Source of the DNA: Neoceratodus forsteri
Lineage: Eukaryota; Chordata; Ceratodontiformes; Ceratodontidae
Direction: 5' to 3'
Length of the DNA: 64,000 nucleotides
Assembly (NCBI GenBank): GCA_016271365.2
Contig: CM057456.1
Span: 169,046,501 to 169,110,500 of the forward strand
Within the stretch, counting starts at the first letter, position 1. Each line of letters opens with the position of its first letter. Position numbers and translations under genes: made by a program. Below the pieces are notes generated by a model that did no database searches, was not told where the DNA came from, and saw only the letters and a list, made by a program, of their open reading frames with translations. This document shows positions 24,840-36,385 of the stretch, in pieces.

Positions 24840-25792
24840 GCTGAGGGAGGTGGTGCCAGGGGTGGATGTGGTCCTGGACATGGCTGCACATGGGGTGGGG
24901 GGTGCTCGAGGGCAGCAAACTTCAGTGGCGAACAAGTGGCTGCAATGGTGGCCAACATATGGCAGGACTACAGCTGCTGTATGGTGCCCAGGCACTGGCA
25001 ATCCCCAGTGAGGTTATGACTAGACCATGGCTGGACATACAGGTGGCCATAAATGCCACTGGGTCTGAGGCCAGGACACTCACAGCCATAACATATAAGT
25101 GGCAGGACCTGTGGGCAACAGCGAAAAAGAATCTCACCATAGGCAGTAAGGCATGCCATGACATAGGTGGGGCCTTACCATGCACTGACAGCCAGCTGAC
25201 ACCCCTGGAGCACATTGTCACAGAGACGTTGACTGATGTTGCTGTCCACGGTGAGGTGGATGGGGTAAACACCATGGCAGGTAGGTCACTGACCACCCAT
25301 GTGGCATTGGAATGGCATAATCAAGTGTGACCACACTAACCCTATTGAACTGTATCCACATGTGGTGCAAGCACTGCCTGGAGGGGTGCTGCACCCACCA
25401 GGGAACTCCTAGCCATGACAGTGACCCTGGCACAACCCAAAACAGTGAACTCCCCACAGGAGCATGCAGGTACATATGCACACCCCAGGAAAGCCTGCAC
25501 TACAACATGCCTGTGTAGGGTCCATGTCCCACTAAAATGCCCAATGTTTCCCAACAAGTGCAGAGGTGGAGACTGAGTCCCCAGCAATCATGTGGAGTGA
25601 AGAAAACAGCACTGCTGCAACATGGGAGGAAGACTCCATGATGGGGAGCAACACAGCAGTGGGAACAGCTGCCCAGAATGCACTCGACACATGTGCTAGG
25701 GCAATGCAGACAGTGGTTTCATGCACTGGAGTCGCAGCACACTCCAGTGCCGGGAAGTGTAGCGGCACACCATGACATGCCCCCATTGGCAT

Positions 25793-25844
<52 letters not shown>

Positions 25845-26235
25845 CTGACAGTGGTGATGAGGGCATGTCAGACCTCACCAGGACACATTGCTGCATGGCA
25901 CCAGTGCACAGTTACATGGAGAGACAGTACTGCTAACTGCAGCAGCCTGACACACAACACCGCAACACAGCCACCCTGGTTGCCCACAAGAAGGTGCCAC
26001 AGGACATGTACATGGCCCTCCTGTGCTGTGCCACGGCACTAGAAGGCATCCACAACATGATGCAAAACTCCCCTATGCACGATGGACATGGACCACACCC
26101 ACAGGTGACCACCACAGACACAGGCACACAGTGGTCCCCACCATTACACCAACTGACACAGCAGGTGGTGGTGGGGACAGACCCTGACAAACACCCCACC
26201 CGATCTGCAGTGCCAAGATGCCGGTGGGAGTGAAC
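24840..26235 (+). pseudogene. Harbinger H2 Myb/SANT-like DNA-binding protein gene
   Basis: Exon 1 (about 24840-25280) encodes NFSGEQVAAMVANIW and, after a frameshift near 24970, IQVAINATGSEARTLTAITY, then KWQDLWATAKK and LTPLEHIVTETL. This matches the Myb/SANT-like domain of the accessory protein that Harbinger elements use to bring transposase to DNA and nucleus. A GT donor follows ATGGCAG at 25281. A second exon likely starts at 25564 after TGCAG, with an acidic segment (ESPAIMWSEENS). A third covers about 25850-26235 with VPQDMYMALLCCATALEGIH, a probable coiled-coil tail. A CA microsatellite at 25797-25841 sits in the presumed second intron. One frameshift and a stop make it a pseudogene. 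Confidence 0.6.
25797..25841. repeat. (CA)n microsatellite
   Basis: About 22 CA units in the H2 Myb-like gene. Open Cys-Val frames across it are artefacts of the repeat. Confidence 0.95.
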
Positions 26236-26484
26236 CTGCACCACCTATGTGGGGAACCTCAGGGGACAGTAATAGTGGCGGCACAGCAGTGTGCATTGTG
26301 AACCATCAGGGGGCAGCCGTGGCCAGCACAGCAGATGCAGGGGATGACCAGACTACATTCAGATGAGGGGCAGGACAGGCCCACACACATGCCTCCCGAA
26401 AGGCTGCTGAGGAGCAGATCATCCGTGCAGGATGGGACAGGATAGCTGAACACCACAGTGCACACATCCATGGTGATGCCACAC

Positions 26485-26489
<5 letters not shown>

Positions 26490-26518
<29 letters not shown>

Positions 26519-26583
26519 TCATGCACCGTCAACTGTACCACTGCACTGCCACAGCAAATGGATGACACACACACACACACACT
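26490..26583. repeat. Two (CA)n microsatellites
   Basis: CA runs at about 26490-26515 and 26566-26582, between the two converging H2 genes. Confidence 0.9.
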
Positions 26584-27271
26584 GGCCCACCTGTGCAGCA
26601 CACTCCTTGTCCACATGCCCTGAGATCCACTCACCCACCCTCTCCGTGGTGCACTCAGGGAATTGTTTCATCATTGTGCATGGCCACACCACCCCCTGTG
26701 ACACACACTGCACTGGCACATGAGCGGCAGAACAATGCAGTGTGCACCATAGTATGTGAGGTTTGGCCTCACCGGCCTGTGGCATTGGGAGGACATGGTC
26801 ATGCCACATAGCACCGTGGACATGCCAAGTGTCTGGAACTAGTGGTGGAATGTGCCATCGATGAGTGCCTGCCAGGCTGCCCAGCTGCTTGCCATCCCTG
26901 GCACCCAGACAGGCACATTGCTGTCATCCCCATCACCTTGGGGAGCTTCCGGAGGAATACATGGCATTGGCACATTACCATGCTTAGAATGTTGTGCAGT
27001 ATGGCACACACTGTGAACACCCTGCGTGCCTTGTTGGAGGTCATCATGAAGCTCCCTCCAGTGAGGTCCAGGCACTGGAAACACATCTTCAGCTGGCCTA
27101 TGGTCCTCTCCACAACTGCCCTCATCATTCTGTGCATCCTGTTGTATGCCTCCTCAGCAGGGATGGCAGGGGCATGGAATGGTGTCATCAGGTTGGTACG
27201 CAGAGGATACCTGCTGTCACCTGCAGGGGTTTTTTATTTTATTTTATTTTATTGCAAGATCAGTTTTACAA

Positions 27272-27300
27272 CCTTTGAGTCAAAGACTCATTTACAAAGG
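27272..27300 (-). other. LINE 3'-terminal stem-loop
   Basis: GAGTC-AAA-GACTC inner stem with CCTTT/AAAGG outer stem. It has the same 29-nt shape as 1104-1132 but a changed loop and bulge. Confidence 0.55.
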
Positions 27301-28807
27301 TACCTCGTCAAGAAAGGTGGGGGAGACGACAAATAGAGTGGTGTTAGGACAGGGATGACAGACAGGTTAGATACATAAAATATACATTTGGAGAGTGCAG
27401 ACAGCGAGCTGTACTGGAGCAACTCGTCTAAGGTGCTAACATTGGTAAAACAACAGGAGATACGTTATTCAATTAACAACATGTCGCAATTAATATGTAG
27501 AGTTAAAAGAGGACCGGCCGGCGAGGTGCTTGAAAAGTATTAGAAAGGACCGGCACAGTGCAGCTACAGACATTTACAGCATCGGTTGTCAATAATATGC
27601 TGGCGGAGGGCAATTTTGAAACGGCCAATGCCTGGGATCTTGGAGATGGTTTCAGGAAGGGAGTTAAACCAGGATGGGGCTAGGTGGTGGAAAGATCTTT
27701 GGCAGCGGGAGGTCCTTGCTCTGGGAATGTTGAAAGTGGCTGCGGCGGCGTACCGGGTTGGCAGGGATCTAGCAGCCCGCTGCAGAGGTCCAGAGACCCC
27801 AGGAGGGCAGAGACCTGACATGGATTTTTGGCCAGTAGGCAGGTTTGATATTTCAGTCTTTCCTCAAGAGTGAGTATTTTGTGGCGGAGTATAGCAGACA
27901 GGTGTGGGTTCTGCTGTGGCACGCGTAAGGAGCCTACAGGCTTTGTTGATGGAGGTCTGGATTTTAGATAAGGCAGAGGCATCAGCAGCTCGTAAACCAG
28001 GAGTCCGTAGTCAGCCAGTGATAATACCAGAGGTGATGGCAAGTTTTAAGGTGGGTTCGGGGAGACAGTCTTTGTGGCGGTAGAGAAGACCAATCCTGGA
28101 GTTCATTGCAGATGCCAAAGCTTTAAGGTGGGCGTGGAAAGTTAGGCCGGTGTCAAAGGTGATGCCCAGGTACTTGTAGGACGAGACTTGCTCAAGAGGG
28201 AGGGGCATGCTGGTGGTGATGTGGAGGGGAAAGTCCCTGGCATTGTTTTGCCAATGAGAGAATAGCATGGACTTAGTTTTCTTTTAGGTTCAGGATCATG
28301 GTGCTTATTGGAACCACTTTCGGTTTGGAGGAAGGCTGCAGCATGACTTGGAGTGGAGGGTCAGGGTGTGATGCAAGGATAACAGCATCATCAGCATAGA
28401 GTAAAATTTTACTGGAACAGGAGCTGGGAGGGTGTTCAGGAATAGGCTGAAAAGGGTTGGGCCAAGGATGGAGCCTTGGGGACCCCAGTGAACAGGAAGG
28501 TAGAGGAGGGTCCCATTTAGCTTGACTCTTTGGGACCTGTTGTGTAGGTAGCTGAGAACCACTTCAGGGGCGGCTGAGACCCAGTGCTAAGGGAGTTTAG
28601 TAGCAGGGGTGGCACACGTGTCAAAGGCCTTGGACAGGTCTATAAAGACTGCCCTGTGAGATGACCTTTGTCAAGTGCTGAGTGAATGTGGTGGGAGAAT
28701 TCCAGAAGGGCAGTGAGCGGCTATGGCCAGGGCGGAAACCATGTTGCTCTGGACAAGGAGGTTGTAGTTAGTAAGATATTCAGAGAGCTGTGTGTTCACT
28801 ATTTTTT

Positions 28808-30360
28808 CTAAGGCTTTGGATGGGGGGGAAGGATGGAGATGGGCCTGTAGTTATTAGGCAGAGTGCGGTCCCCAGACTTATGGATGGGGGTTACTTCAGC
28901 TTGCTTCCAGGCCTTAGGGAATTGGCCGAGGCATAGGGATTTGTTAATGATAAGCGTCAGCGGTGTAAGCATGACATCCAGCACGAGGCAAAGTATCCTG
29001 GAGTCAAGAGGGTCATTGATAGGGTTCTGAGAGGCGAGGGATTTTATTAAGAATGGTTTGGCATCGTGGGGTGAGATCATATGGAAGTGGAATTGTGGCC
29101 TGGAAATGGGAGCGTGGGTGGGTTGTGCAACAGGGTCTGAAAAGTGGGCCAGGAGGACGGCATTTAAGTCAGTGAAGGTTTTGTTAAGGCAGTCAGCGAT
29201 ACAGGTGGGGTCAGTTGAGACAGTCCCATTTATGACAATCTGGGATGGAGGGGGGGAGCGGGTCTTACCATTTAAATCTTTAATGTTGTCCCAGAAGGCT
29301 CTGGACGAGCCCCAGAAAGATGTCAACGCAGCCTGATAGAATTTAGCTTTAGCCTGCTTGATTGACCAGGTGCATTGATTGCGGGCTGTCCTGTAGGCTA
29401 GTCTGTCAGCAGGCCAACCGGAGTCGTTAGCTAAGTGCCAGAGGTTATCTCTCTTTTTTAGTTGTTGGATCAGTGCAGGAGTTATCCAAGCAGCAGTCCG
29501 TTTTTTTGTCCTAGGAGAGCTGAGGGGTGCATACAGGTCACAGGTGAGGTTGAAGGCAGTGGAGAGGTAGGTTAGGGCAGAGTTAACATCAGGAGCGCTG
29601 TCCAATGGGGACCAGTCGATATGGGCGAGGTGACGTTTGAGGTTGGCGAGACCTCCGGGGAGAAAACGGCGGTGAGGGATCCTACTGTACCCAGGGCAGA
29701 GGGTGGGGGAGGACCAGAAGCAGATGACAGGGGAGTGGTCACTGAGTGAGTCCGCAAGGACTTCAACGGAGACTATTTTATGAGGCCGGTTAGAGAGGAT
29801 AACATCCAGGAGAGAACTAGTTCCTGTGACTTTGTTAAGTCTAGTGGGCTGAGTGACCATTTTGGACAGGTCAAGGGCAGCAAGCTCATTCTTCAAATTA
29901 TCAGCCGACGGGCTGAGCCAATTGGAATTTAAGTCACCCATAATTAATTGTTCAGCTTTCGGGGGTAAGGTAGCCAGGTAGTCAAGGAGAGAGGTGGCCG
30001 CAGAGTCTTTGTGAGAACCCGGGGGTAGATAAGCCGCAGTTAGATAGAGCGGGCCATGTCCAGGGTAGGGTGAGACTTTTAAGGTGATGGCTTGCGCCCC
30101 ATGGTTTAGCTCAGGATTGGGGAGTGCGAGCCCAAGGACCGAGTTGCGCAAGTAGATAGCACACCCCCCACCACGCCTGCCCATCCTATCGGCCCTGAAA
30201 ATGGTAAAGCCAGGAAGGGAGATGGCAGAGTCAGGCGTGCGGGAGGAGAGCCAGGTTTCAGCAAGCAGGAGAATATCCGGGGAGTGTTGGGTGACCCAAC
30301 ATAGAAGGGCTGCAGTTTTCTTAGGGAGACTGCATATATTAATGAAGGCGACTGGCTGCC
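28808..30360 (-). pseudogene. LINE endonuclease and start of RT (ORF2 part)
   Basis: An open reverse frame of roughly 500 codons, the best preserved coding block of the H2-nested LINE. It carries the APE endonuclease (AETWL, GDLNSN, LSDHSPV motifs), a linker rich in Trp/Lys, and the LCLGQFPKAWKQAEVTPIHK and NNYRPIS start of the RT. This enzyme nicks target DNA and primes reverse transcription there. A frameshift just after NNYRPISIL, at about 28830, separates it from the RT palm. Confidence 0.8.
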
Positions 30361-30900
30361 TTTGCCATCTGTGGGCGGAGGCATATGCTGGGACAACCGC
30401 CCGGGTTTGGGTTCACGCTGTCGAGAGCAGGTAGCAGAGGAGAATTAGACGCCTGCATGATGTTTGTAGCTGGTGGTGGGGTGCATATGTGGCCGACGGG
30501 ACCTCGCCTGGGAGGAGCAGGGATAGGAAGGAGAGAACAACTGAGGGCGCTAGCCTGGGAGGATCCACTGTGAAAGGAAACACAAACTGAGTGTACCACA
30601 TAAGTGGCTGGTGGGTGGGGTGGCACGGTAGTCCAGGTACAGGAGGGATTTGGGGGAAGAATGAGGGGTAGATGTGGGGTAATCCGATGGTGAGGCAGGG
30701 GATTGGCAGTGGGGGCAGTGTGCTTTGGGTGGGGCTGGTTTATGGGGATACAGAGGGGCAGAGAGCATAGGGTGCTGTAGCAGGAGGAGGGCCAGCATGG
30801 CAAGGACTATGCTTGGGTGAGACATTTCCCAGTATAGAGCAGGAAGGAAGGGCAGGCTCCCTCTAGTGCTGGAATGATATAACCAGCAAATGGAAAAGTA

Positions 30901-32090
30901 GGCTGATTGGTTTTTGCACCTCATGTGACACAGAAAAGTACACTACATAAGGGAGAGCCGAGCAAGGTTGGAAACATTGTGTCAGTGTCATGCTGAGGGC
31001 ATAGGTGGGTGCATATGTACCCATGCAGGGCTGTGATGCTCACTAAGCAGCCACCCATCCAGCTGTCCAGCATACATAAGTGCCCCATGCCAGAGACTTC
31101 CAGGATGTAGGAGTCATGCGATGAACCAGAGTACTTGGCACACACATCTGTAATGATGCCCTGTGCATGACAGATCACCTGGCAGTTTATGCTGTGGTAC
31201 CCCTTACGGTTCTAATATGCCTCCTCATGTGCTGATGGTGTGAGGATTGCTATGTGTGTACCATCAATGGCACCACACATGTTTGGCATCCCATTCATGG
31301 CATAGAATGCCTACTTGGTTGCCTGGACCTCCACCTCCATGCCGAGATGTTCAAGTAGGGCGTCCGCCACCTGTGCGACTGCCCTGGACATGAAGGACTG
31401 GCACACACCAACCATGTCACTTGTCACACACTGGAAGGATCCCTTGGCACCGAAGCCCAGGATGCACAGCATCTTGGTCTCCATGGAAATGGTGTGTGAC
31501 CGTGGTGTGACAGCATCACAAATGCAGGAACACAGTCCCGTGATGGTGTCCCTTTTAATCCATTACCTCTGAAAGCAGTGCATGTCATGCATTGTAACCA
31601 TTTTGATGTGGCTGTGGAACACCCAGGGTCATGAGCCTCATTGCCACTGCTCTTCTTCCAGCTCGTCTATGAGGTGGACATGCAGTAATACACTGGGACA
31701 CATTCCCATCATGGTCAGCATATGCAGTGCTGCATTGCAACATGTACTGTGGTCCCCTTTGTACTGCTGCTGTGCACCATGTACACCCTTAAGGGGCTTG
31801 GCCGTGTAGCACCGGGCCCCTCCTGTGCACGTGCTGGTGATGCATGCAGTGGTTGCTGGCGCATGTCCACAGTCATGGCAGGATGCATGCTGTTGCGAAA
31901 GACCATGTTCCCCTGGCACCTATTTCAGGTTGCCTAGATGAGCTATACCAACAACTGGGGCTGTGGGAACCTCTTGACTGTCAGGGGCTTCAGCAAGGTG
32001 TATATGCTGGGCATGTCCTGTGGGACAGCGGCACTTGGGGGGTGGTGTGTCTGCACATTACAATGCAGGCTGATGTATGTCTTTACATTC
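30901..32090. other. H2 interior: transposase exon 1, its flanking intron piece and upstream region
   Basis: About 30901-31052 is intron of the transposase gene, 31053-31600 its first exon, and 31600-32090 G+C-rich sequence that separates the transposase start from the third H2 ORF and may hold divergent promoters. No promoter motif is clear. Confidence 0.4.
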
Positions 32091-32096
32091 CCATAG

Positions 32097-32400
32097 GACC
32101 AGCGAGGTATGCCTACCAGGCTGGAGTTGTCCCTGCAGGTGCAGCCAGATGAAGCAAAGTGTTATGTGACTTACAGGGAGACACAGTGGATGAAGTTCCG
32201 GGACAGACTCCTGGACTACCTCTTCCTGAAGGGTGCAGGGCCAGACCTGTACTTTGAGGACCGGGAGTACGGGGCATGGTACGTGTACATCCCATCAGTG
32301 GTAAGTACTGTACCCGGGGGAGAAGGGAAGGTCGGTGTTGTCTCTGGGTGTATTGATCACTGTCAACTTGTCTTGCAGTGCTACAGGGGACTGGTCTGAT
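32097..32400 (+). CDS. Unrecognised spliced ORF in Harbinger H2
   Basis: A clean candidate internal exon at 32097-32300: acceptor CCATAG before it, strong donor GTAAGT after it, and 68 codons in phase 0 at both ends. It encodes ETQWMKFRDRLLDYLFLKGA, then DLYFEDREYGAWYVYIP, aromatic- and acid-rich, with no domain I can name. An acceptor TTGCAG precedes 32379; continuing in phase 0 gives a stop within seven codons, while another phase stays open to 32559. It may be a third Harbinger gene or an exon of some other inserted sequence. The function is unknown. Confidence 0.4.
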
Positions 32401-32574
32401 GCATCATGCTACGCTTCACTGGATGGCAACCATCAGAGACCACTGTGCCTGGACAGGGAGATACAGATGCAGAAAAGGACAGCAATGACACTGGGGGCAC
32501 AAGAACAGCAAGGCACTAGCCAGGGTGTGGCCCATCAGAGGGGAGGCATTCTCAGCTGACCACTGTGTATGGAC

Positions 32575-32985
32575 ATTGAGGGGCTATCTGTTTGGTGTGT
32601 TCTTACCTGAGGAAAGACATATACAGGAGGATTGTTTCAAAGCATTGAACATATACTCGTTGGAGACCAGAAGGAAAAGGGGTGATATAATAATGCCCTT
32701 CAAGTTCCTGAAAGGAATAAACAAGGTGAACTGCAAGGAAATATTTAGCAGGAATGGAAGGTCAAAAACAAAGGGTCTTGACTATAAACTGGTGGGAGAA
32801 AGATTCTGAAGAGATGCAAGAAAGTTGTACTTTATGGAGAGAGTAGCTGAGCTGTGGAACAGTCTTCTGTCAGTGGTGGTTGGAGCAAAAACCATTAATG
32901 GGTTCAATCATGGCTGGGACACAGGAAAGCCCATGGTGCCTATGAATGAACAGGTGGAACAGATGAGCTAGAGATGTGTATCCTG
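32575..32985 (+). mobile_element. CR1 LINE 3' end fragment
   Basis: Encodes ETRRKRGDIIMPFKFLKGIN and then SRNGRSKTKG and RKLYFMERVAELWNSL after a frameshift, the C-terminal end of a CR1-type RT ORF. It is sense-oriented, 5'-truncated and lies inside H2. Confidence 0.8.
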
Positions 32986-33655
32986 CCTGCAGACAGGTGT
33001 GCACAGGCTGGCGTGCTCAAACGGCAGTCACCTGTCCATGGCCCCACCCCCCCGGAATACAAGAACACAGAGGGTGCACGGGGCAGAGTAGCAGACCTAG
33101 GTGGGCAGCTAATCAGTTGCCTGTCCTGGGTCCAGAGTGGATCCCTTGAATGTGATGGTGCGGGTCCAGGTGCGTGAAAGGCTACCTTAGGTACCTGGGC
33201 CTACATGCAATGCCCCGATGTCTAGTGTCCCACAGCAGAGCACCTGCCCTGTTCCTGTCATGCCAGCCCACCCACTCCACCCCAGCACACATCTGTGCCC
33301 CAACCCCATTTGTGTGCATACCACCCCACCCCAAAACAAAGCCCCCATCCCCGCCCATGTGATGTAGTCCCTCCACACACAACTGTCCCTGTCCCTATTT
33401 TTGAAGTAACCCCCACCAGTGCCCCATCATGCTGGACCCAGCCCAGAACATCACTATCTGGCCACCCCCAACCCCCGATACTGGCTCCTCTGCCCACTCT
33501 TTGGGGGTCAGTGGCCCCCCCACCACCTGCGGCACTGACAACACCACCCCCTGGCCCCCGTACCTGCAAGCCACTACCGTGGCTAAAGACGCCCAGCGGC
33601 ACATCCCTCTGCTCACCTTAATGGCTGCCAGCCATCCAACTGATGCTTCTGCTTC
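32986..33655. other. G+C-rich H2 sequence, function unknown
   Basis: C-rich on the plus strand, with overlapping open frames on both strands caused by composition. It belongs to H2 by composition; I cannot assign a gene. A spliced continuation of the third H2 ORF is possible. Confidence 0.3.
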
Positions 33656-35570
33656 TCATATTATATTAATGTCTGTCTACCTATGCACATTGATTTATAG
33701 GTATACCCTGTTGGCACCCAATTCTGTAAGATGAGCATATCCTAATGGTAATGTATTACGATCGTGATGTAGTTTGAAAGTTTTATTCATTAGTTTTGTC
33801 TTTTAAATGTATAAGACATAACTTGTAATTCAGTACTGATTGACAGATTGTCAAAACTCAAGAAATTAGAGCTAACAACTGTATATGCAGTCATACATTA
33901 TGCTCTATTAAATGTACTACTTAATGATGAATATATTTTTCTTTCTCAAAAGAGTGTCATGCTATAGATTATGGTTATGGAACTATAACTGGGAAACAAT
34001 AGATATTAGATATATCATTATTTTGATTAACTTACTTCATGTTTTAATTATGGATGTTGGGTTTAAACCACGTGCATGCATTTTGGATCACTGGTTGACA
34101 AATGTATTTTAAGGAGACTAATACTTTGCCCCTTTTTCTCCTTGGTGAGTCAGCCTTTATTAAAGTTTGGACATACTATGGATTTCACTTTCAACACCTT
34201 TGTACCCTTTACTAAAAGGGCATGAGACATCCATATACATTATTTATTTATTATACAATGGCAAGAAAATTTCCTGGGGTTTGACTGGTCAGTGTGTGCC
34301 TGGTATAGCGAGGTTATCTGAGTATAACCTCACTGTATAAACTCCAGGCACACACACAGCCACAGCAAATAAATATGAAATCACGCTCCCCACCACACAC
34401 ACACAAACAAAAGCCATCAAGTTCATGATACGGCTGCAAGATGCCACTCCGAGCTGCCTATAAAGCAGTTCAGCCCCCCTGAGGATGTTACCATTCCGTT
34501 CTCCTCCTTGTCATTACCTTTCCTCACCCCTACCTATTTTAAAAACTGAGAAGACATATTTGTACTTGCAAAAGTTATACAAAGCCATAAACAGTGGCTT
34601 TTCAGTACCCAGAAGTTCCAGAACTGTGGCCATTCTACCTCACGCCAACAACAGTGCGCAGAGTAGCCACCCGCTGAATACCTGTGCTGCCCAAGTTTAA
34701 AAAAAAAAAAACAGCTTGTGAACATAACCACATGAAAACAAGGCCATATCTCTAACTGGGTTGGGATTTGTCCCCAACAACAGCTCCACTGTCGATTCAC
34801 ATCAGTGACCATACTCCCTGGCTCACACAATAGCCACAGTAGCTCCACTCTCCAATCGGCTTCATGACCTCGCTCCTTTATTCACAAAATAAAGGGCTCC
34901 ATTTTAAATGCAATAAAAAACAAGAACAACAAAATAAACAAACAAAAAACAGGGCCAGCATGTCCTATGTCAGTGTGACACAGAGTCACACATGTGTGTG
35001 ATCAGAGCAGGAAAGCTGCACTGAGGAAAACACAATGCAGCACATACTCTCAGTACCATCTATTGGCCAAAGCAGGAACTATGGACTGTTTTGGAAAACA
35101 TATACCTCCACACACCAAAAATGGAAAAAAAAAGCAAACAAATATATTTTTTTTGCATTTACTTCTCTTTTTACAAAATGAGCCATTGTATATTAGCAAT
35201 AATGCACTCCAGGGTGTGGGTCATGCTGGGATAACCTCACTTCAGGTGTTGGAGGCACTCGGCCTACAACCTCTTGCTCAACCACCCAAGGTATGAGTTT
35301 ATCCCAGCACGACCCACACCCTGCCATGCATTATTGCTTAAATTGTATATAAGCAAATTTGAATGTTTTGAATAACTAATGATTGGTAGAGTTATGGGAT
35401 AAATCAATTGATTATGAATACAAATACAGTATTCCTGCCTGCTCTGCTGGCATGCACAACATAAGGGCATGGCAAATACCATGCATAAAGGTATGTAGAG
35501 AAAAGCAAATGGGTGCCCATAGCAGACATAGGCATGTGTTAGACAACAGGAATTTGGAGTAGTGGTTCTG
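33656..35570. other. AT-rich block inside H2, with a hairpin and a MITE
   Basis: The base composition changes sharply from the G+C-rich H2 arms. It contains an imperfect hairpin at about 34290-34355 (GTGTGCCTGG...CCAGGCACAC) and a MITE at 35196-35337. No gene is seen. Likely one or more insertions into H2. Confidence 0.45.
35196..35337. mobile_element. Harbinger-type MITE with TTA target duplication
   Basis: Long terminal inverted repeats: GCAATAATGCACTCCAGGG... at the left and its imperfect reverse complement ...CCCTGCCATGCATTATTGC at the right, about 40 bp each. TTA stands at 35193-35195 and 35338-35340, the 3-bp duplication typical of PIF/Harbinger. No coding capacity at 142 bp. Confidence 0.75.
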
Positions 35571-35914
35571 TTGGGTGGGCATAGAACATGGCTGCCTGGA
35601 CCGGGCAAGGGTGCTGTGTGCATGTGGCATGAACAGCAGTTATGGCATGGTCCCCCCTGCCATATTTAGTGCTCTCCTACACCGCCCTGTGTGCAGCATT
35701 ATGTGCCTTTGTGAATGCTGTGTAGTGTGGGCATGCCCCCATCCTTCCTGGCGTGTAGCTGCATGTGCAGCCGGGGAATATGGTGCTCACCTGGCCAGTG
35801 CACCTGTAGTGAATGCTGCCAGGGATCCAAGAGACACCAACTGCTCAGCATTCCTGCATATCCATGCCTATGCACCTGGTGTATGCAGTGCTTGGCATAG
35901 TGCATAGGGCCCCA

Positions 35915-36070
35915 TAATAGTTACTCAGGGGGAAACAGTAAATCAGGGAATGAAGTGAGGAGGTGATGGTGAAAACCTTTTCTAGACAATATGTCATGGG
36001 ATATAGTAGAGTAAACTGGGCAGACTGGATGGACCAATGTACATATTTGATGTTTCTGTTTCTATGTATG
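35915..36070 (+). mobile_element. CR1/L3-type LINE tail
   Basis: The sequence GGGCAGACTGGATGGACCAA followed by a run ending TTCTGTTTCTATG is the familiar end of CR1/L3-type 3' UTRs. It abuts the right terminus of H2. Confidence 0.6.
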
Positions 36071-36385
36071 GGCAAGATTTACCAGACCAGCACAGAAGCC
36101 TAATTGAAGACAAGCTAAAACTGTTTTCCATTCTGATGTTCAACAGGTAGGACATTTTTTATCCCATTCATATTGTTTTCCTTGCTGATGTTTATTAAGT
36201 AGGACATTACTAAGTAGAACATTGTAATTGCAGCCATACTATCTGTTCACTACTTTCTATCTTCCTGTTTACTTTTGCTATGTCCTCTGTTACACTTATC
36301 TAGTAATGTACATAAACGTGGTAAGTGTACCCTGTTTACCTTGCATAATACTACAGTATGTACCCTTCACCTACCATATTTACTC

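Larger units (their letters stand above)
27232..30900 (-). mobile_element. L2-like (jockey-group) LINE, nearly full length, in the H2 transposase intron
   Basis: Minus-strand ORF2 begins before 30360 with NICSLPKKTAALLCWV and DILLLAETWL (endonuclease Glu). It continues through 30184-28808 with LIMGDLNSNWLS and DSLSDHSPVICFW (endonuclease motifs). The RT follows in shifted frames: NGTLLYLPVHWGPQGSILGP at about 28500, LLYADDAVILASH near 28405-28365 (YADD intact), SSYKYLGITFDTGLTFHAHL near 28180, and a C-terminus at 28042-27564. It ends in a 3' UTR with a stem-loop (27272-27300) and a (TAAAA)n tail at 27232-27262. The 30.3-30.9 kb region may hold the end of a Pro-rich ORF1 or a 5' UTR. The 5' edge is estimated. 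Confidence 0.8.
26802..31600 (-). pseudogene. Harbinger H2 DDE transposase gene, split by a LINE
   Basis: Exon 1 runs from about 31600 to 31053 and exon 2 from 27220 to 26802. The first catalytic Asp is in CGAIDGTHIAI (about 31280), the second in SGSSHDSYI (about 31115), and the Glu in VVERTIGQLKMCFQCLDL (about 27100), so the DDE triad survives. The intron falls at the same place as in H1, just before DS(R)YPLRTNLMTP, with an acceptor at 27221-27222 and a damaged donor after GGCL. The LINE lies within this intron. At least two in-frame stops (one in EEAY*NRKGYH) break exon 1. Family: DDE_Tnp_4 / HARBI1-like nuclease. Confidence 0.8.
24518..35912. mobile_element. PIF/Harbinger DNA transposon H2, interrupted by several later insertions
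   Basis: The 13-mer GGGCCCTATGCAC at 24518-24530 returns inverted at 35900-35912, giving terminal inverted repeats. The element is G+C-rich compared with its flanks. It holds a Myb/SANT-like gene (+) and a DDE transposase gene (-) facing each other, as in animal Harbingers, plus a third spliced ORF (+). Later insertions are an L2-like LINE (27232 to about 30900), a CR1 tail (about 32575-32985) and an AT-rich block (about 33656-35570) carrying a MITE. The three bases flanking the ends (TAT left, CAT right) do not match perfectly, so the exact target duplication is unsettled. Confidence 0.7.

Noticed and set aside
25532..26634. Open frames made of alternating Cys-Val or Thr-His
   Set aside because: They are translations of the CA microsatellites at 25797, 26490 and 26566, not proteins.
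29058..30573. Plus-strand frames over the nested LINE
   Set aside because: Shadows of the minus-strand endonuclease/RT frame, which has clear motifs.
33174..33734. A Pro/Thr-rich secreted or mucin-like protein
   Set aside because: Composition-driven frame in C-rich transposon DNA; no signal peptide or repeat-unit conservation.
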